A DNA stretch of 64,000 bases from Evernia prunastri (taxonomy: Eukaryota; Ascomycota; Lecanoromycetes; Lecanorales; Parmeliaceae). Of this stretch, positions 34,180 through 45,636 are shown piece after piece. The stretch spans positions 31,667-95,666 of the forward strand of contig NKYR01000139.1 in assembly GCA_003184365.1 (NCBI GenBank), given 5' to 3'. How positions within the stretch are numbered: position 1 is the first letter of the stretch; each line of letters opens with the position of its first letter. The notes beneath the pieces were generated by a model. It was not told the DNA's origin, searched no databases, and saw only the letters and a program-made list of their open reading frames with translations. A program made the translations under genes and the position numbers.

Positions 34180-37100
34180 ATGGCGCCTCCCGACGAAAAT
34201 GAAAATCACCTTCGCTTCGACGAGCCAAAATTCGACAACGAAGGTGAAGGTGGTGGTCGCAAACAATCCGGCACCGAACACAAGAGTTCCATTTACGCGA
34301 AACCTGACCTGGAAAATGGCGAGGAATATGCCAATCTAGTTGCTTACATCTCCTCTTACTATGAAGGTCCCCGAAGAAAGTCGGTCGTGTCGATGGAAGC
34401 TGGCGATGCCAAAAAGCCTTGGTGGAAGTTTTGGGCTCGTAGTCCCAAAACCGAGGCAGGAGATGGCACCTTGGAGATTCCTGACGATGTGAGTCACCTC
34501 CATCCAAACATCCACACATGATTTGACTGACGCGATGGATAGTGGCTCGAGGCCGACATCAAGCAGGGGATCTCCAGCAATGAGGTTGAGAGCCGTCGCA
34601 AGAAGACGGGTTTCAACGAGTTGGTCAGTACTTGATCAGCGCATTCGGTGACGCGATCGATACTGACTGACCTTTGAAAGACTACCGAGAAAGAGAACAT
34701 GTTCCTTAAGGTATCCACGCGAAACTCTCTACAACAACAATCCAAGATCAGCAGCTGACAAACCCAGTTCTTGTCCTACTTTACCGGTCCCATTCTTTAC
34801 GGTAAGAGTTCACTGCAACCCTTATAGCAACATTGATTAACGTCAAGCTCAGTCATGGAAATCGCTGTCCTCGTCGCTGCCGGTCTACGTGAATGGATCG
34901 ATTTCGGTGTCATCATTGCTATCCTTCTCCTTAACGCCACTGTCGGTTGGTATCAAGAAAAGCAGGCTGCGGATGTCGTTGCGTCTCTCAAAGGTGACAT
35001 TGCTATGAGAGCCACTGTAGTCCGTAACGGTAAAGAAGAAGACATCAAGGCTCGTGAACTTGTTCCTGGAGATATTGTATGTTGTGACTCCGTGTCATAC
35101 CTGTACATGGACTTACAATTTGCAGATCATCATCGAAGAAGGCCAGGTCATCCCAGCTGACGCCCGCTTAATCTGCAACTACGAAGCGCCAGAAGCCTTC
35201 GAGGAATACAAAGAGCTGATGCGTCAAGAACTCAATGAGCCCTCTGAGAAGAAGGAAGGGGCTGAGGATGATGAAGAGGAGGAGAAGCATCATGGTCATT
35301 CATTGATTGCCGCCGATCAGTCTGCCATCACTGGAGAGTCCTTAGCCGTTGACAAATTCATGGGTGATACCGCATACTACACCACTGGTTGCAAGCGTGG
35401 AAAAGCCTTCGCTGTTGTGACTGCACCTGCCAGGACTTCTTTCGTTGGCCGAACCGCTACTCTGGTGCAAGGTGCCAAAGACCAGGGTCATTTCAAAGCT
35501 ATCATGAACTCCATCGGCACTGCACTCCTCGTCATCGTCGTGGCTTGGATATTGATCGCCTGGATCGGTGGTTTCTATCATCACGTCAAGCTCGCTACTC
35601 CTGAGGTCCAGTCAGAGAACCTGCTCCATTACCTGTTGATCCTACTGGTCGTTGGTGTCCCCGTTGGTCTGCCCGTCGTAACAACTACTACTTTGGCTGT
35701 TGGTGCTGCATACTTGGCAAAGGATAAGGCAATTGTTCAGAAATTGACGGCCATTGAATCGTTGGCAGTATGTTTACCTCCCGGAATGTGCGAACTCGAC
35801 GAGGCTAATTGCAAACTTTAGGGTGTCGATGTCCTCTGCTCCGACAAAACCGGCACCCTTACCGCTAACCAGCTATCCATCCGTGAACCTTACGTTGCAG
35901 AAGATGTCGATGTCAACTGGATGATGGCGGTCGCCGTCCTTGCATCCTCTCACAACATCAAGTCACTGGACCCTATCGACAAAGTTACCATCCTCACACT
36001 CAAGCGCTATCCCAAAGCTCGAGAGATTTTGGAGCAAGGGTGGAAGACTCAGAAATACACTCCCTTCGACCCCGTCTCAAAGCGTATCACTACTGAATGT
36101 ACATGCGATGGTCACAGTTATGTTGCAGCGAAGGGTGCGCCAAAGGCTATTCTCAACCTCTCGGAGTGCAGTCAAGAGACCTCCGACTTATTCAAGAATA
36201 AAGCTGCAGAATTCGCTCGAAGAGGTTTCCGATCCCTAGGTGTTGCTGTCAAGAAGGATAATGAGCCCTGGGAGCTACTCGGAATGTTGTCCATGTTCGA
36301 TCCTCCGCGTGAAGATACAGCTCAGACCATCGCTGAGGCTCAATTCCTTGGTCTGCAGGTCAAGATGCTAACAGGTGATGCTATTGCTATTGCCAAGGAA
36401 ACTTGCAAAATGTTGGCCCTCGGTACCAAGGTCTACAACTCCGACAGACTGATCCACGGTGGTCTTAGCGGTACAACTCAACACGATCTCGTAGAGAGAG
36501 CCGATGGTTTCGCTGAAGTCTTTCCCGAGCACAAGTACCAAGTCGTCGAAATGATCCAACAGCGAGGACATCTTACTGCCATGACAGGGGACGGTGTCAA
36601 CGATGCGCCGTCTCTCAAGAAGTCTGATTGTGGTATCGCTGTAGAGGGAGCTTCCGAAGCCGCTCAAGCCGCCGCCGATATCGTCTTCCTTGCACCTGGT
36701 CTCAGCACTATCGTCAGCGCCATCAAGATCGCACGACAGATCTTCCAGCGTATGAAGGCTTATATCCAATACCGTATCGCCCTCTGCTTCCATCTGGAAG
36801 TCTACTTGGTCACTTCGATGGTCATAATCAATGAGACTATCGATGTCAGCCTCATCGTGTTCCTTGCTCTGTTTGCTGATCTGGCAACCATCGCTGTTGC
36901 CTATGACAACGCTCACTTCGAAGCTCGCCCCGTGGAATGGCAGTTGCCTAAGATCTGGATCATTAGTGTCACATTGGGATGTCTGCTTGCACTCGGTACC
37001 TGGGTTATCCGTGGCTCCATGTTCCTGCCAAACGGAGGCATCATTGAAAATTTTGGCAACGTTCAAGAGATTCTCTTCCTCGAAGTTTCCTTGACCGAAA

Positions 37101-37587
37101 ATTGGCTCATCTTCGTGACTCGTGGCGGTCAGACCTGGCCTTCTTGGCAACTCGTTGCCGCCATCTTTGGTGTCGATGTTCTGTCAACTTTGTTCTGTGT
37201 CTTTGGATGGCTCTCTGGACCGGGCTATGCTACAGATCCTCGCGATCGCGCCAATCTCAACCCGAACGGCCGCACGAGCGTTGTGACTGCCGTTGTCATC
37301 TGGGCCTACTCCATCGGTGTCACCGTAAGGTCGAACCAATCCTTCACATTTTGTTGTGTTACTGACATGTGTGTTTCTAGATCGTCATCGCCATCGTCTA
37401 CTACCTGATGAACCAGATCGAATGGCTCGACAACCTCGGCCGCAAGAGCCGTAGCCGTAGTGATACCCAAATGGAAAACATCATCGGTCATCTCAGCAAA
37501 GTCGCCATCGAGCATGAGCGCGACGATAAGGGCGGCAGCCGTTGGCACTTGGGCACGAGGGCTACGGAGGCCGAGATGGACGAATAG
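34180..37587 (+). CDS. Plasma-membrane H+-ATPase, Pma2-type P-type ATPase
   Basis: Eight exons: 34180-34488, 34543-34623, 34681-34710, 34768-34801, 34853-35076, 35126-35767, 35822-37324 and 37381-37587, giving 1009 residues. Exons 3 and 4 are only 30 and 34 nt. It is a type IIIA P-ATPase that pumps protons out and energises nutrient uptake. The actuator motif ITGESLAVDK, the phosphorylation site CSDKTGTLT (Asp448), KGAPKAIL in the nucleotide domain and MTGDGVNDAPSLKKSD in the hinge are intact. Hydrophobic helices flank them. Compared with canonical Pma1 it has a longer N-terminus and an acidic, His-containing insertion of about 45 residues in the actuator domain just before DQSAITGES. That is a feature I associate with the Pma2 clade of filamentous fungi. 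The C-terminus (RATEAEMDE) is the likely regulatory tail. Confidence 0.94.
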
Positions 37588-38154
37588 AAGGAGCGCGTCA
37601 CTCCAGGGGATCCGGCATGCATACTACTTACAGCTTGCAGTCTGAGGAGTATTGGCAGGGGTGGTTGATTGTCTTTCCCTTTCCTTCCTGAGATCCTATT
37701 CTTGTCGATACAGTGGATACAACCTAAGATACATCAATGGGGATCATAAAAGAAAGACTGTTTGACCGGAAATTCGAAGAAGTTGTTGCACGCTATACGA
37801 AAAGCCCGGTTGCTAGCTTCAGGCAAAGCTCAAAAAATACGGATCAATGTTTTCTCTCTTCATCTTCCATCTTCATCTCTTTATCTTCACGCAAACTGTA
37901 TCTACTCTATCAATCGAAAAAGAAATCCCAGTGATACACACACTACCATTGACCTCACACGGTGCCATGTTGATTATCTGAGTGTGGTACATACACAGTA
38001 ATTTAACTGTTACTTATACACTGTCCACACGTACTGCGAGTCATGCTCTCATTCAACGCCTCTGACTTCTCTTCTTTTCTCCGTACATCTGAGCCTCGAG
38101 CTTGAGCCTTGAGCTTTGGTGTCTACCCTGCTTTTCTGATTTGATTTACTTTCC
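37588..38154. other. H+-ATPase 3' flank
   Basis: Expected 3'UTR and terminator of the H+-ATPase gene. The short frames at 37737-38001 have no recognisable content. Confidence 0.5.
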
Positions 38155-38530
38155 TTGCGGTTTTTGACTTGTGTGTGGTCCCTTCTTGTTATTCTGTCGT
38201 TTTGCTCTTTTTTTTTTACTCTTTTCTTTTTTCCCCCCACTCTTTCTTCTCTTCCTGTTCTTGCCTCTGGTCTTTTGGCCTTTGTTTGTTCTGCCTCTTC
38301 TTTTCTTGTTTTTTCCTTCTCTCCTGTTTTGGCCTCTGGTGTTTTGGCCTATTTTTTTCTGCCTATTTTCTTTTTGGCTCATGTTTTCTGCCTCTGTTTT
38401 TTCTGCCTCCGGGTTTTCTGCCTTTGTTCTTTTCTGCCTCTGTTATTTTTGGCCTATGTCCTGTTTGCTTTATGTTTTTCTGCCTTTTTGCCTCTGTTCT
38501 TTTTCCCTCGTGGCTCTCTGTTTGCTCCGG
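38155..38530. repeat. Pyrimidine-rich imperfect minisatellite (TTTTCTGCCTCTG-like units)
   Basis: For roughly 375 bp the + strand is overwhelmingly T and C, with recurring units such as TTTTCTGCCTCTG, TTTTGGCCTCTGG and TTTTTGGCCTATG, 11-15 bases long. All three + frames stay open because of the base bias, giving apparent Phe/Leu/Cys-rich proteins. These are best explained as composition artefacts. A G-rich block (38527-38565) follows directly. Confidence 0.8.
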
Positions 38531-39818
38531 GGGCGCGGGGAGAGTGGAAAGGGGGGCGGGGGGGCTTATCAGGTATGTCTGTGCGTCTCTAGTGATGCAG
38601 TTTGGCTACTGTACTCTACGAATTGGTACGTTCGCTGCATGAGTACGAAGCTTCTGTGCTGTATCACAGCAGCCGGGTACAGAACCCTCGCTCCCTCGCT
38701 CCCTCCCATTCTCCCTTCAATCATGCCTTGATCTGCTATTGAGGATTGGCATGCATGCCGAAGACTATTGCAATAGTGCTCGGACACCGTACCGCAGATT
38801 CTTGGGTGGTTGGTACAAGGATGGAGGGTTGTTGTCCAGGTGTGTCGCCCAATTCCGCAGCAGTCTGGCGGCAGATTGCCATGCCTGGCGAATGATCAGG
38901 AGATGGATGGGCCGCGAGCGGGGATGGCGGCAAGCATCATTTTCGAGCTTTAGCCGTGTGGACACAGTCTGTAGGTCTCATTGCTGGATACATACTGCAA
39001 TATGTGCGGAGGGTCTCGACGGGTACCTGCAAGAGTCTTGAGTGCCAGGTCTCAGCTTTCGTTCTCGTGTTGATTGCACTTTGTGGTCTGCGAAACGGGC
39101 CAGAATGAGCATCTTTGGGGTGTGTCTTGATGGAGACGTTGGCATGGGTTTCCGGGCGGATGCTGTGGCTGTCTATGATGTCTTCGGAACTCATGATGGG
39201 GACAAGTGTAGGGTGAAGGAAGTCAGTCAAGGAATGCTAGATGAAGGTTTGGTTGGGGGGAGGCCCAGGTGTCCAGCAAGTATAGGGTAACTTTCATTAA
39301 TAGGGCAGTTTGATATTGAGCAATCAGAGCAGAGAGGACCTCTGATATGACTTATGCAAATGTTCAATTTTCACAGCGGATGATCTTGTCTTCTATCGGT
39401 AATGAGTAGTAGTCATGGAATTGTATATGGGACGTCTACCAGAATGATACAACTTGTTCCTCTAGGCTCCATCGTGAAGGCATTGTTGTCTCACTTCAGT
39501 CAAAACCGATAGTCGCCATTTGAAAGTAGACTTTAATAATTTGGTGCAAGTGGAGCCAGGGGTATAGTCAGCGTGGTCAGGTACGAAACTCCGCATGTAC
39601 TGGCCGCATGGACCCTGAAACTTTGCTCCCCGGCTGATTCAGACTCTCAAACTGCAAACCAAACCGACCTTCTCTACCATCTGACCGCCTACAAACATTA
39701 CCCTGCTATATTTGGCAAGTGAGAGCAAGTATGGCTGGGGGTGGTCAGAGTAACTTCGCTGGAAGATCTCAGTGTTCCTAGATTCCTATCTCAACCACCC
39801 ACGATTACCATAGGCAAG
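38531..39818. other. Intergenic, no gene recognised
   Basis: About 1.3 kb between the pyrimidine block and the hypothetical gene. Frames at 38739-39041 (+), 38937-39230 (-) and 39042-39290 (+) have no domain. CTCCCTCGCTCC-type short repeats occur at 38690-38706. Confidence 0.55.
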
Positions 39819-40634
39819 ATGCAGAAACACGTCTCTCCGAGCAGATTTCTCTCACCAAAACGCAAACGATGCGACAACGATTATGTACTCACTGATGTTC
39901 CATCCCCTTCTCGCCTTAGAACTACCGATCTACCAACGAGGCCTCTCCTCGAGCCCGAATACTCGAACGAAGGCAGCCCTCAAACAAGCGTTGCGGGGCA
40001 TCTACAAAACTTGGACTTGCAGGAACGCAGTCCTGTTCTGAAATTGGATTTTGGTATGCCTATTGATTCTCCAATGAGCCGCTCAGAGACTGGTCTCCAA
40101 TCCGACGGCTTCAATCCCAGTATCGTCCTCCCGAACCAGACATACAATCCTCCGATTACCCCACCTCAGACTTCCAATGGCCCTATCATACCGTGGGCGC
40201 CACCTGGAATACAGGATAGACCCTCTGTGACGCCTCTCGAGATTCCGGAAACCCCTCGATTACGCCCTGTATCCTCGCCCACACCTCCCCCGTCAGCGAA
40301 AAAGTCAAGGTCACCTCCTCCTCTGTCGCCAACGCTTTGGTGGCACGACGAAGAAATCACGGGCCACAACCCCGATGATCCTACCGATGATGGCTACGGT
40401 ATCAATGGCGTTGGATTTCTACCCACGCCAACAATTGCAAATGCTCGAGCAGAACGGCGAAAAAAGCAAATCGCGGAGTGGAAGAATCGAGAAGCGAAGG
40501 AGGCGAGGCAAAAGAGGGGTGATAGAAGGAGGAGGAGAGATATGGAGTCTGCATCCTCGCCCAATGGCACCAGCCTTGGGCAAACAGGCATGAGGGCGAA
40601 CGGCAGTAGAAAGGTTCGTTTTCTGGAAATTTAG
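39819..40634 (+). CDS. Fungal-specific hypothetical protein with conserved LWWHD..GINGVGF region
   Basis: I use the first in-frame ATG (MQKHVSPSRFLSPKRKRC), giving 271 residues; the frame stays open upstream to 39741 without an ATG, so an upstream exon is possible. The N-terminal 170 residues are Pro/Ser-rich with many TPP and SP sites and look disordered. The only ordered-looking part is about 190-245, with SPTLWWHDEEITGHNP and DDGYGINGVGFLPTPTIANA, followed by a strongly basic helix (RAERRKKQIAEWKNREAKEA). From memory this block is conserved across Pezizomycotina in proteins without known function. Basic clusters suggest a nuclear location. This is inference; no enzymatic motif is present. 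Confidence 0.75.
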   Translation: MQKHVSPSRFLSPKRKRCDNDYVLTDVPSPSRLRTTDLPTRPLLEPEYSNEGSPQTSVAGHLQNLDLQERSPVLKLDFGMPIDSPMSRSETGLQSDGFNPSIVLPNQTYNPPITPPQTSNGPIIPWAPPGIQDRPSVTPLEIPETPRLRPVSSPTPPPSAKKSRSPPPLSPTLWWHDEEITGHNPDDPTDDGYGINGVGFLPTPTIANARAERRKKQIAEWKNREAKEARQKRGDRRRRRDMESASSPNGTSLGQTGMRANGSRKVRFLEI

Positions 40635-41156
40635 GGACAGAGTGAAGGCGTTTCGAGGTTCGGGCACCGGCTTTTGAGAGCCTAGGGGTTGGCAAACCCA
40701 ATGGAACAGTGGATCACAGGCAACTTTACGAGACTAATGACAGCGATGGCGTACAGCCGGAAGGTTATCTATCACCAACAGTCGTTTACGAGATATGGAG
40801 ACCGAGGATTTGCATTGGCTCATGCGATTGTAAATATTGGCAATTCCTGCACAAACATATGATTATGTGAGAGTCTGAGCTCCTAGAAAAGGACAGTCTC
40901 CCTCACCTTCCAAAGACATCGATTATATACGAGCACAGTGAGACCTCAGTATCTTACATTCTTAGATGAGATTAAAGTCCGACGAAGCCGGAGTTAATTT
41001 TTTGGACTACCACGGAGTTCTCTCCGGTTGATTTCTTTTCTGCCGATATATATGGAAACATACTTCAAGCACACCACAGTGCAAATCAGGCAAGACTTCT
41101 CGTCCTCCGTACGCACCTGAGATCTCCAGTCGAAGGACCCACTGTCTCCATTGGCC
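40635..41156. promoter_or_regulatory. Intergenic, presumed BNA6 promoter
   Basis: This 522-bp spacer lies between two + strand genes. No ORF of interest. It should hold the 3' end of the hypothetical gene and the promoter of the next gene. Confidence 0.45.
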
Positions 41157-42121
41157 ATGGCCTCCAACCATGGAAGCGTGGCGCACCTCCTGCCACAGAC
41201 CTATAAACGTATGGTGTCCGCATGGCTAGAAGAGGATTGTCCCAGCTTTGACTACGGCGGATTTGTCGTGGGGGAGTCTATCGCTGAGGCGAAGCTGTTG
41301 GGGAAGAGTCCGGGTATGGTAGCTGGGCTGCCATTCTTCGACGAGGTCTTCAGGCAGCTGGAATGCACGTATGAGCTCCTGGCATTGACTGCTTCACCCA
41401 GCTCTTGTTTTTTGATAGATTCTTATCGAGTAATAGAAGCTAAGCCAATGATGTCAGTGTAGAATGGCACATCAATGAAGGCCATTCCTTCACCCCAATA
41501 ACCCACTGCGCAACTGTCCGCGGTCCGGTCCGGAAGATCCTTCTCGGAGAGCGAGTAGCCCTCAATACTCTTGCAAGGTGCTCCGGTATAGCCACGAAGT
41601 CTGCCCGCATGCTCGCCCTCGTCCGCAACGCAGGCTACTCCAATATACTAGCCGGCACCCGCAAGACCACTCCAGGGTTTCGCCTAGTCGAGAAGTATGG
41701 TATGCTCGCTGGCGGTTGTGATCCTCACCGTATCGATCTCAGCGCTATGACCATGCTCAAAGACAACCATGTTGTAGCTGCTGGTAGCATCAGCCGTGCC
41801 GTCAAGGCCGCACAGGCGGCTGGGGGCTTTGCTATCAAAGTAGAGGTGGAGTGCCAAAGTGAGGCAGAAGCTGACGAGGCTGTAGCAGCTGGTGCTGATG
41901 TGGTCATGCTTGACAACTTCACAGGGGAAGGAGTCAAGGTCGCCGCGAGGAGCCTTAAGGAGAGATGGAAAGGGAGGAGGGAGTTCTTAGTTGAAGTCAG
42001 CGGTGGCTTGACAGAGGCTAACGTTGCAGAGTTTGTTTGCAATGATGTGGATGTGATAAGTACCAGCAGTATTCACCAAGGTGTGCCGCATGTGGACTTC
42101 TCGCTGAAGATCGTCCAATGA
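41157..42121 (+). CDS. BNA6: Nicotinate-nucleotide pyrophosphorylase (quinolinate phosphoribosyltransferase)
   Basis: Two exons: 41157-41368 and 41458-42121, giving 291 residues, the usual family length. The enzyme converts quinolinate and PRPP to nicotinate mononucleotide, CO2 and pyrophosphate, the last step that joins the kynurenine pathway to NAD synthesis. Family motifs are complete: GERVALNTLARCSGIAT, then AGTRKTTPGFRLVEKYG with the substrate-binding Arg/Lys, HRIDLSAMTMLKDNH, EVECQSEAEAD, and the barrel strands DVVMLDN and LVEVSGGL. STSSIHQG near the end binds phosphate. The start is the second of two close candidates: an upstream in-frame TTG is not used. No sign of damage. Confidence 0.96.
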
Positions 42122-45100
42122 GGGACATGTCACAATTGGAAAGTCCTCCAACAAAATCTCGGTGCACAAGTTGATCCTCAGCATAAGGCATCTCAGCGCT
42201 GGCGAACACTGAAGAGAGAGCGCGTTGCGTTGTTCTGCTTTCGAGGACTGAAGAAGCTAGGTAAATCGCCGATCTCCATAGGAGGCACACCTCTTTCTTG
42301 AACGTGACTATGCTTCCCTGGACATATTTGTCCAAAGTTCAACCTGATATGGTTCTTATCTTTCTTTTTCATTTCGTCTTCCTAGGCGTGATACACTGTC
42401 CAAAGTCATCATCATCAGTCAACAATTTTGAACCTAGCTGCCGTTTCGATGAGTTAGCCAACATCTAGGCATTCCCTGGGGCACACACACACATGAGCTG
42501 CTAACGAGTAGTAGACTTCAAGCAGCAGCTGCTCACCGCTTGACAGCAACTAACTTGGACTTTCGCCATCACGTACACGATCTAAAGCTGCCGTTGCCAG
42601 AAAGTACACAGCGCTCGTCGTCTGATCCGCTGGGTACTGGCCTAGAGGCATGAACACCGACCTCAGAATTGACCTCCCCGGAATATTCCACTCAATCGCG
42701 TATGAGCTTCTTCCTTCCGTGGTGCTTCGAAGATCGAGTCAGTGGAAGCCTAGCCCCACAGGTCCGGAAACTATCGCGAAGAGTTCGCAGGGTTTCATGA
42801 GAGTATTGTGGTCGTTCTAGCTTCGTGACGACCTCGCTGCACCCTACGATGAGTTTCACCCGAACTGAAAGTGTGAGAAGTTGATATCCCTGTTGAGGGA
42901 TTGGCTATAGTGGGACGGCAGTCGGAATCCCTCGAAAGTGGAGTCAGTCCGAGCCATGACCAGGGAGCTCGACCACCGCCTCGATGCAGGTTTGCATCGG
43001 CGGCTTTGGAATCACCAACGCTATCAACACTACGTGGCAGAGCTCATGCCAATGGCTATTGCCGGGAGTCTCTATGATGGACATCAAAGACACCTCGATC
43101 ACGGATCTTCGCGGCTTCGTTCCCATGCACGTCCACTTAGGAAGACAGCTTAGCATCAAGCCCCCACATTAGCTGAACACAGATATTCCTCGAGAGAACA
43201 AGTGATAGGATAATCTTACTATCTCAGGTGAACGGCAGTGGCGGGACCACAAGCTAAGTGCAGACCGCTATTGGCTTCTCGACGCAATTCCCGGGCACGG
43301 AGATGAGCTCATGCGGGCATAGTGCCAAACGCAACTTCGACTAGGTACAACAAGAGGTTGATTTGTGGCCACCTCCAGTCCCATGAGCCTATGAGGAGGC
43401 CCTGGGGGGCCTGTGCAGCGCGCATCTAGTCCAGACAGTCAAGCCTAATGTCTCGACGTTAGCTCTTTGGCTGCCAGTGACTAACCTTGCTCGCATATAG
43501 CGGCCTCTGCAACAACGGACAACACCGTCTGCATGGCTTAGAACCCCTAGGCCGGAGAGCAAATACCTCATACTACTTGCTGACCAACAATGATCGTCCT
43601 TCTCCAGAATATTCCAGACCCAGCTCGTGTGTCTTGTGCCAGGATGAACGGCGAACCCGGAACCTACTCACCGCCTATGAGAGTTTGCGAACTAGAAGAA
43701 CGCCAGTACGATTGCATGATGCGCTCTCCTTATCAAAGGCCCACTAGTATACCGTCCGAGGCAGTTTCTAAGTCTACAGCCCATCGTCCATGGCTCAACT
43801 GGGTTTTCCAAGCGTCCATGGGACTTTACGAACCGCGTTGTATATAACGTTTGAAAGGTTTTGTACAAAACGAAGGCATACGGTGATCCCATGTCACGAT
43901 GGCCTCCGCACTTGTTTCGTTACCATGCGCTCTACAGACAGAAAGGGCAGCTGGCCAACAGGACTATGGTTCTACAATGATGCACTATTGCAAGCGAAGT
44001 GCAGCATAAACATTCAGCTCGCTAACGGAAAGGGAATTGGAGGTGCTGCAGAGGAGAGGATACTTGTGGATGCGGCAGCTCCAAGTCATCTTCAAGGGAC
44101 AAGATCCTCCTCCTTCAGTGAGTCTCTTTTGTGATTGTTGAGTGACATTGAGAAATGATGAGGTTGGCTTGAGCCTGATGAATCAGTCTATCTACTCGTA
44201 TACCTACGGATTCGTGTCTATATATATCAATATCGACTCCAAAGTAATCTACCCGTATCCATCGGAAAAGGGCCCAACGTCGCATCTGCTCTCCTTTCCA
44301 AGCCTAGTCCATCGCGATGTATTTCGTACCTGTAAATCATCATCATCACCGCTCATCATTATCACTATCCAGTTACTCTCAAACACAAACAAGAATCAAA
44401 AGTCGACATGTGCTCTGATCATGCCAATGGCAGGCACCAAATCTTTTGATCCCGAGCCCTCGGAGCCAAGCGCGCTCCGATCGGAAACAGGGGCTGGCCC
44501 GCAAAAGAAAACGTCTCGGGTGTGATTTCGCCACCGAGAGTCGCCCCGAACTTTCCGAGGCTCCGAGCAGAGGGAGCGTCCGGGTCTTTTTCTTGCCCTT
44601 TTCCTTTCCTTTCCTTTGCTTTCCTTTGCTTTCCTCTTGCTTTCTTTCAATCAATCGATCTACTACTATGTACTACTGCTTTTTTTAGCTTCGTCTCTAC
44701 TTAGCACGAGTTGGAATGCAGAGCGTTCTTTTGGTCGATCAAGATAATATCTAGGGATGGAATGATTGATTGATTGATCATCATGGGTCTGCATGACTCT
44801 TGGACCGGTGATGATGATGATGATGATTAAGGCGACGAGAGGCCTCGTGGATTGTTCCAACTCTTCTTCTCTTCTGATCTTCTGACTTTTACTCTGCACT
44901 GCGAGATTTCCTGGTAGGTACGTTGTTACTAGTGTAGAGCTTGTTACTTATTTTTTTATTTATGCCTCAGGTAAGGGGGTTTCTGTTTCTTGGGTGGTTC
45001 TTGTTTCGTCTTGTCTTGTCTTGTCTTGTCTTTTGGGGGATGTGGGAGGTAAAGGGGAGGGGAGGGAGAGGGGGAGGGGAAGAGGGTGTAGGCGGGGAAG

Positions 45101-45636
45101 AGAGGGTCTGTGACGGCTGTCTGCGCGATGGTGCCATGGTGCTGTACGCCGTGATGATGATGATGATGCAAGACCAATTTCTTCGGGTGAGTATCTCTTA
45201 TCTCTGGTTCTTTGGAACTGGGCTTGGACTCCAAGCTAGATTTCTTACTTGCGATTTGGGTGCGTCTGGTGCCCAAGGCGTTGGGAGAGGGGGGGGGGGG
45301 GGGGGGGGGGGGTTTAAAAAGGGGGAGATGGAAGGGTTTTCTTGATGGGTCGGAAGGAGGGTGGAGGGAGGAGGTTGTGTATTGTGGTGCGGACTTGAAG
45401 CTTGGAGATGATGGGGCTTTGGCTGGGAAGGGTGGGGGGGTCCGGTCTGCGGAGGGGAAGTTTGGGGTCTAGATGGTATGATGGATGGATGGAATGGTTG
45501 GCTGTATATACTATTTTATGTTTTTTTTATGTACGGTTGGTCCTATGTTCAATGCGTTCGACATATCGCCCTCACAAGCCCTGTCTGCCCTGACGAAAGC
45601 CTGCTCAACTCCTGCCCAGAAATACTATATATATCT
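42122..45636. other. Gene-poor accessory stretch, 3.5 kb
   Basis: I find no intact gene. Frames at 42938-43172, 43590-43847 and 43790-44134 have no domain I know. In one shifting frame around 43730-43960 there is a hydrophobic/aromatic run (for example GFSKRPWDFTNRVVYNV) that could be a decayed gene, but I cannot name a family. The right half contains a CCTTT-type run (44597-44640), GAT/ATG runs (44806-44827, 45152-45168), TCTTG units (45006-45034) and a poly-G tract (45289-45312). Confidence 0.5.
45289..45312. repeat. Poly-G tract, 24 bases
   Basis: An uninterrupted run of 24 G on the + strand, in a region that is G-rich on this strand for several hundred bases (about 45040-45470). Confidence 0.85.

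Noticed and set aside
36368..37150. 260-codon minus-strand frame inside the H+-ATPase main exon
   Set aside because: Lies wholly antisense to highly conserved P-type ATPase sequence and has no recognisable content.
38169..38731. Three overlapping + strand frames of 145-186 codons rich in Phe, Leu and Cys
   Set aside because: They run through the pyrimidine-rich minisatellite in all three frames at once, so the openness is due to base bias. No domain or conserved feature.
39731..39781. Alternative start MAGGGQSNFAGRS for the hypothetical gene at 39819
   Set aside because: It is in another frame and hits a stop after 16 codons; splicing it in would need a non-canonical GTGGTC donor.
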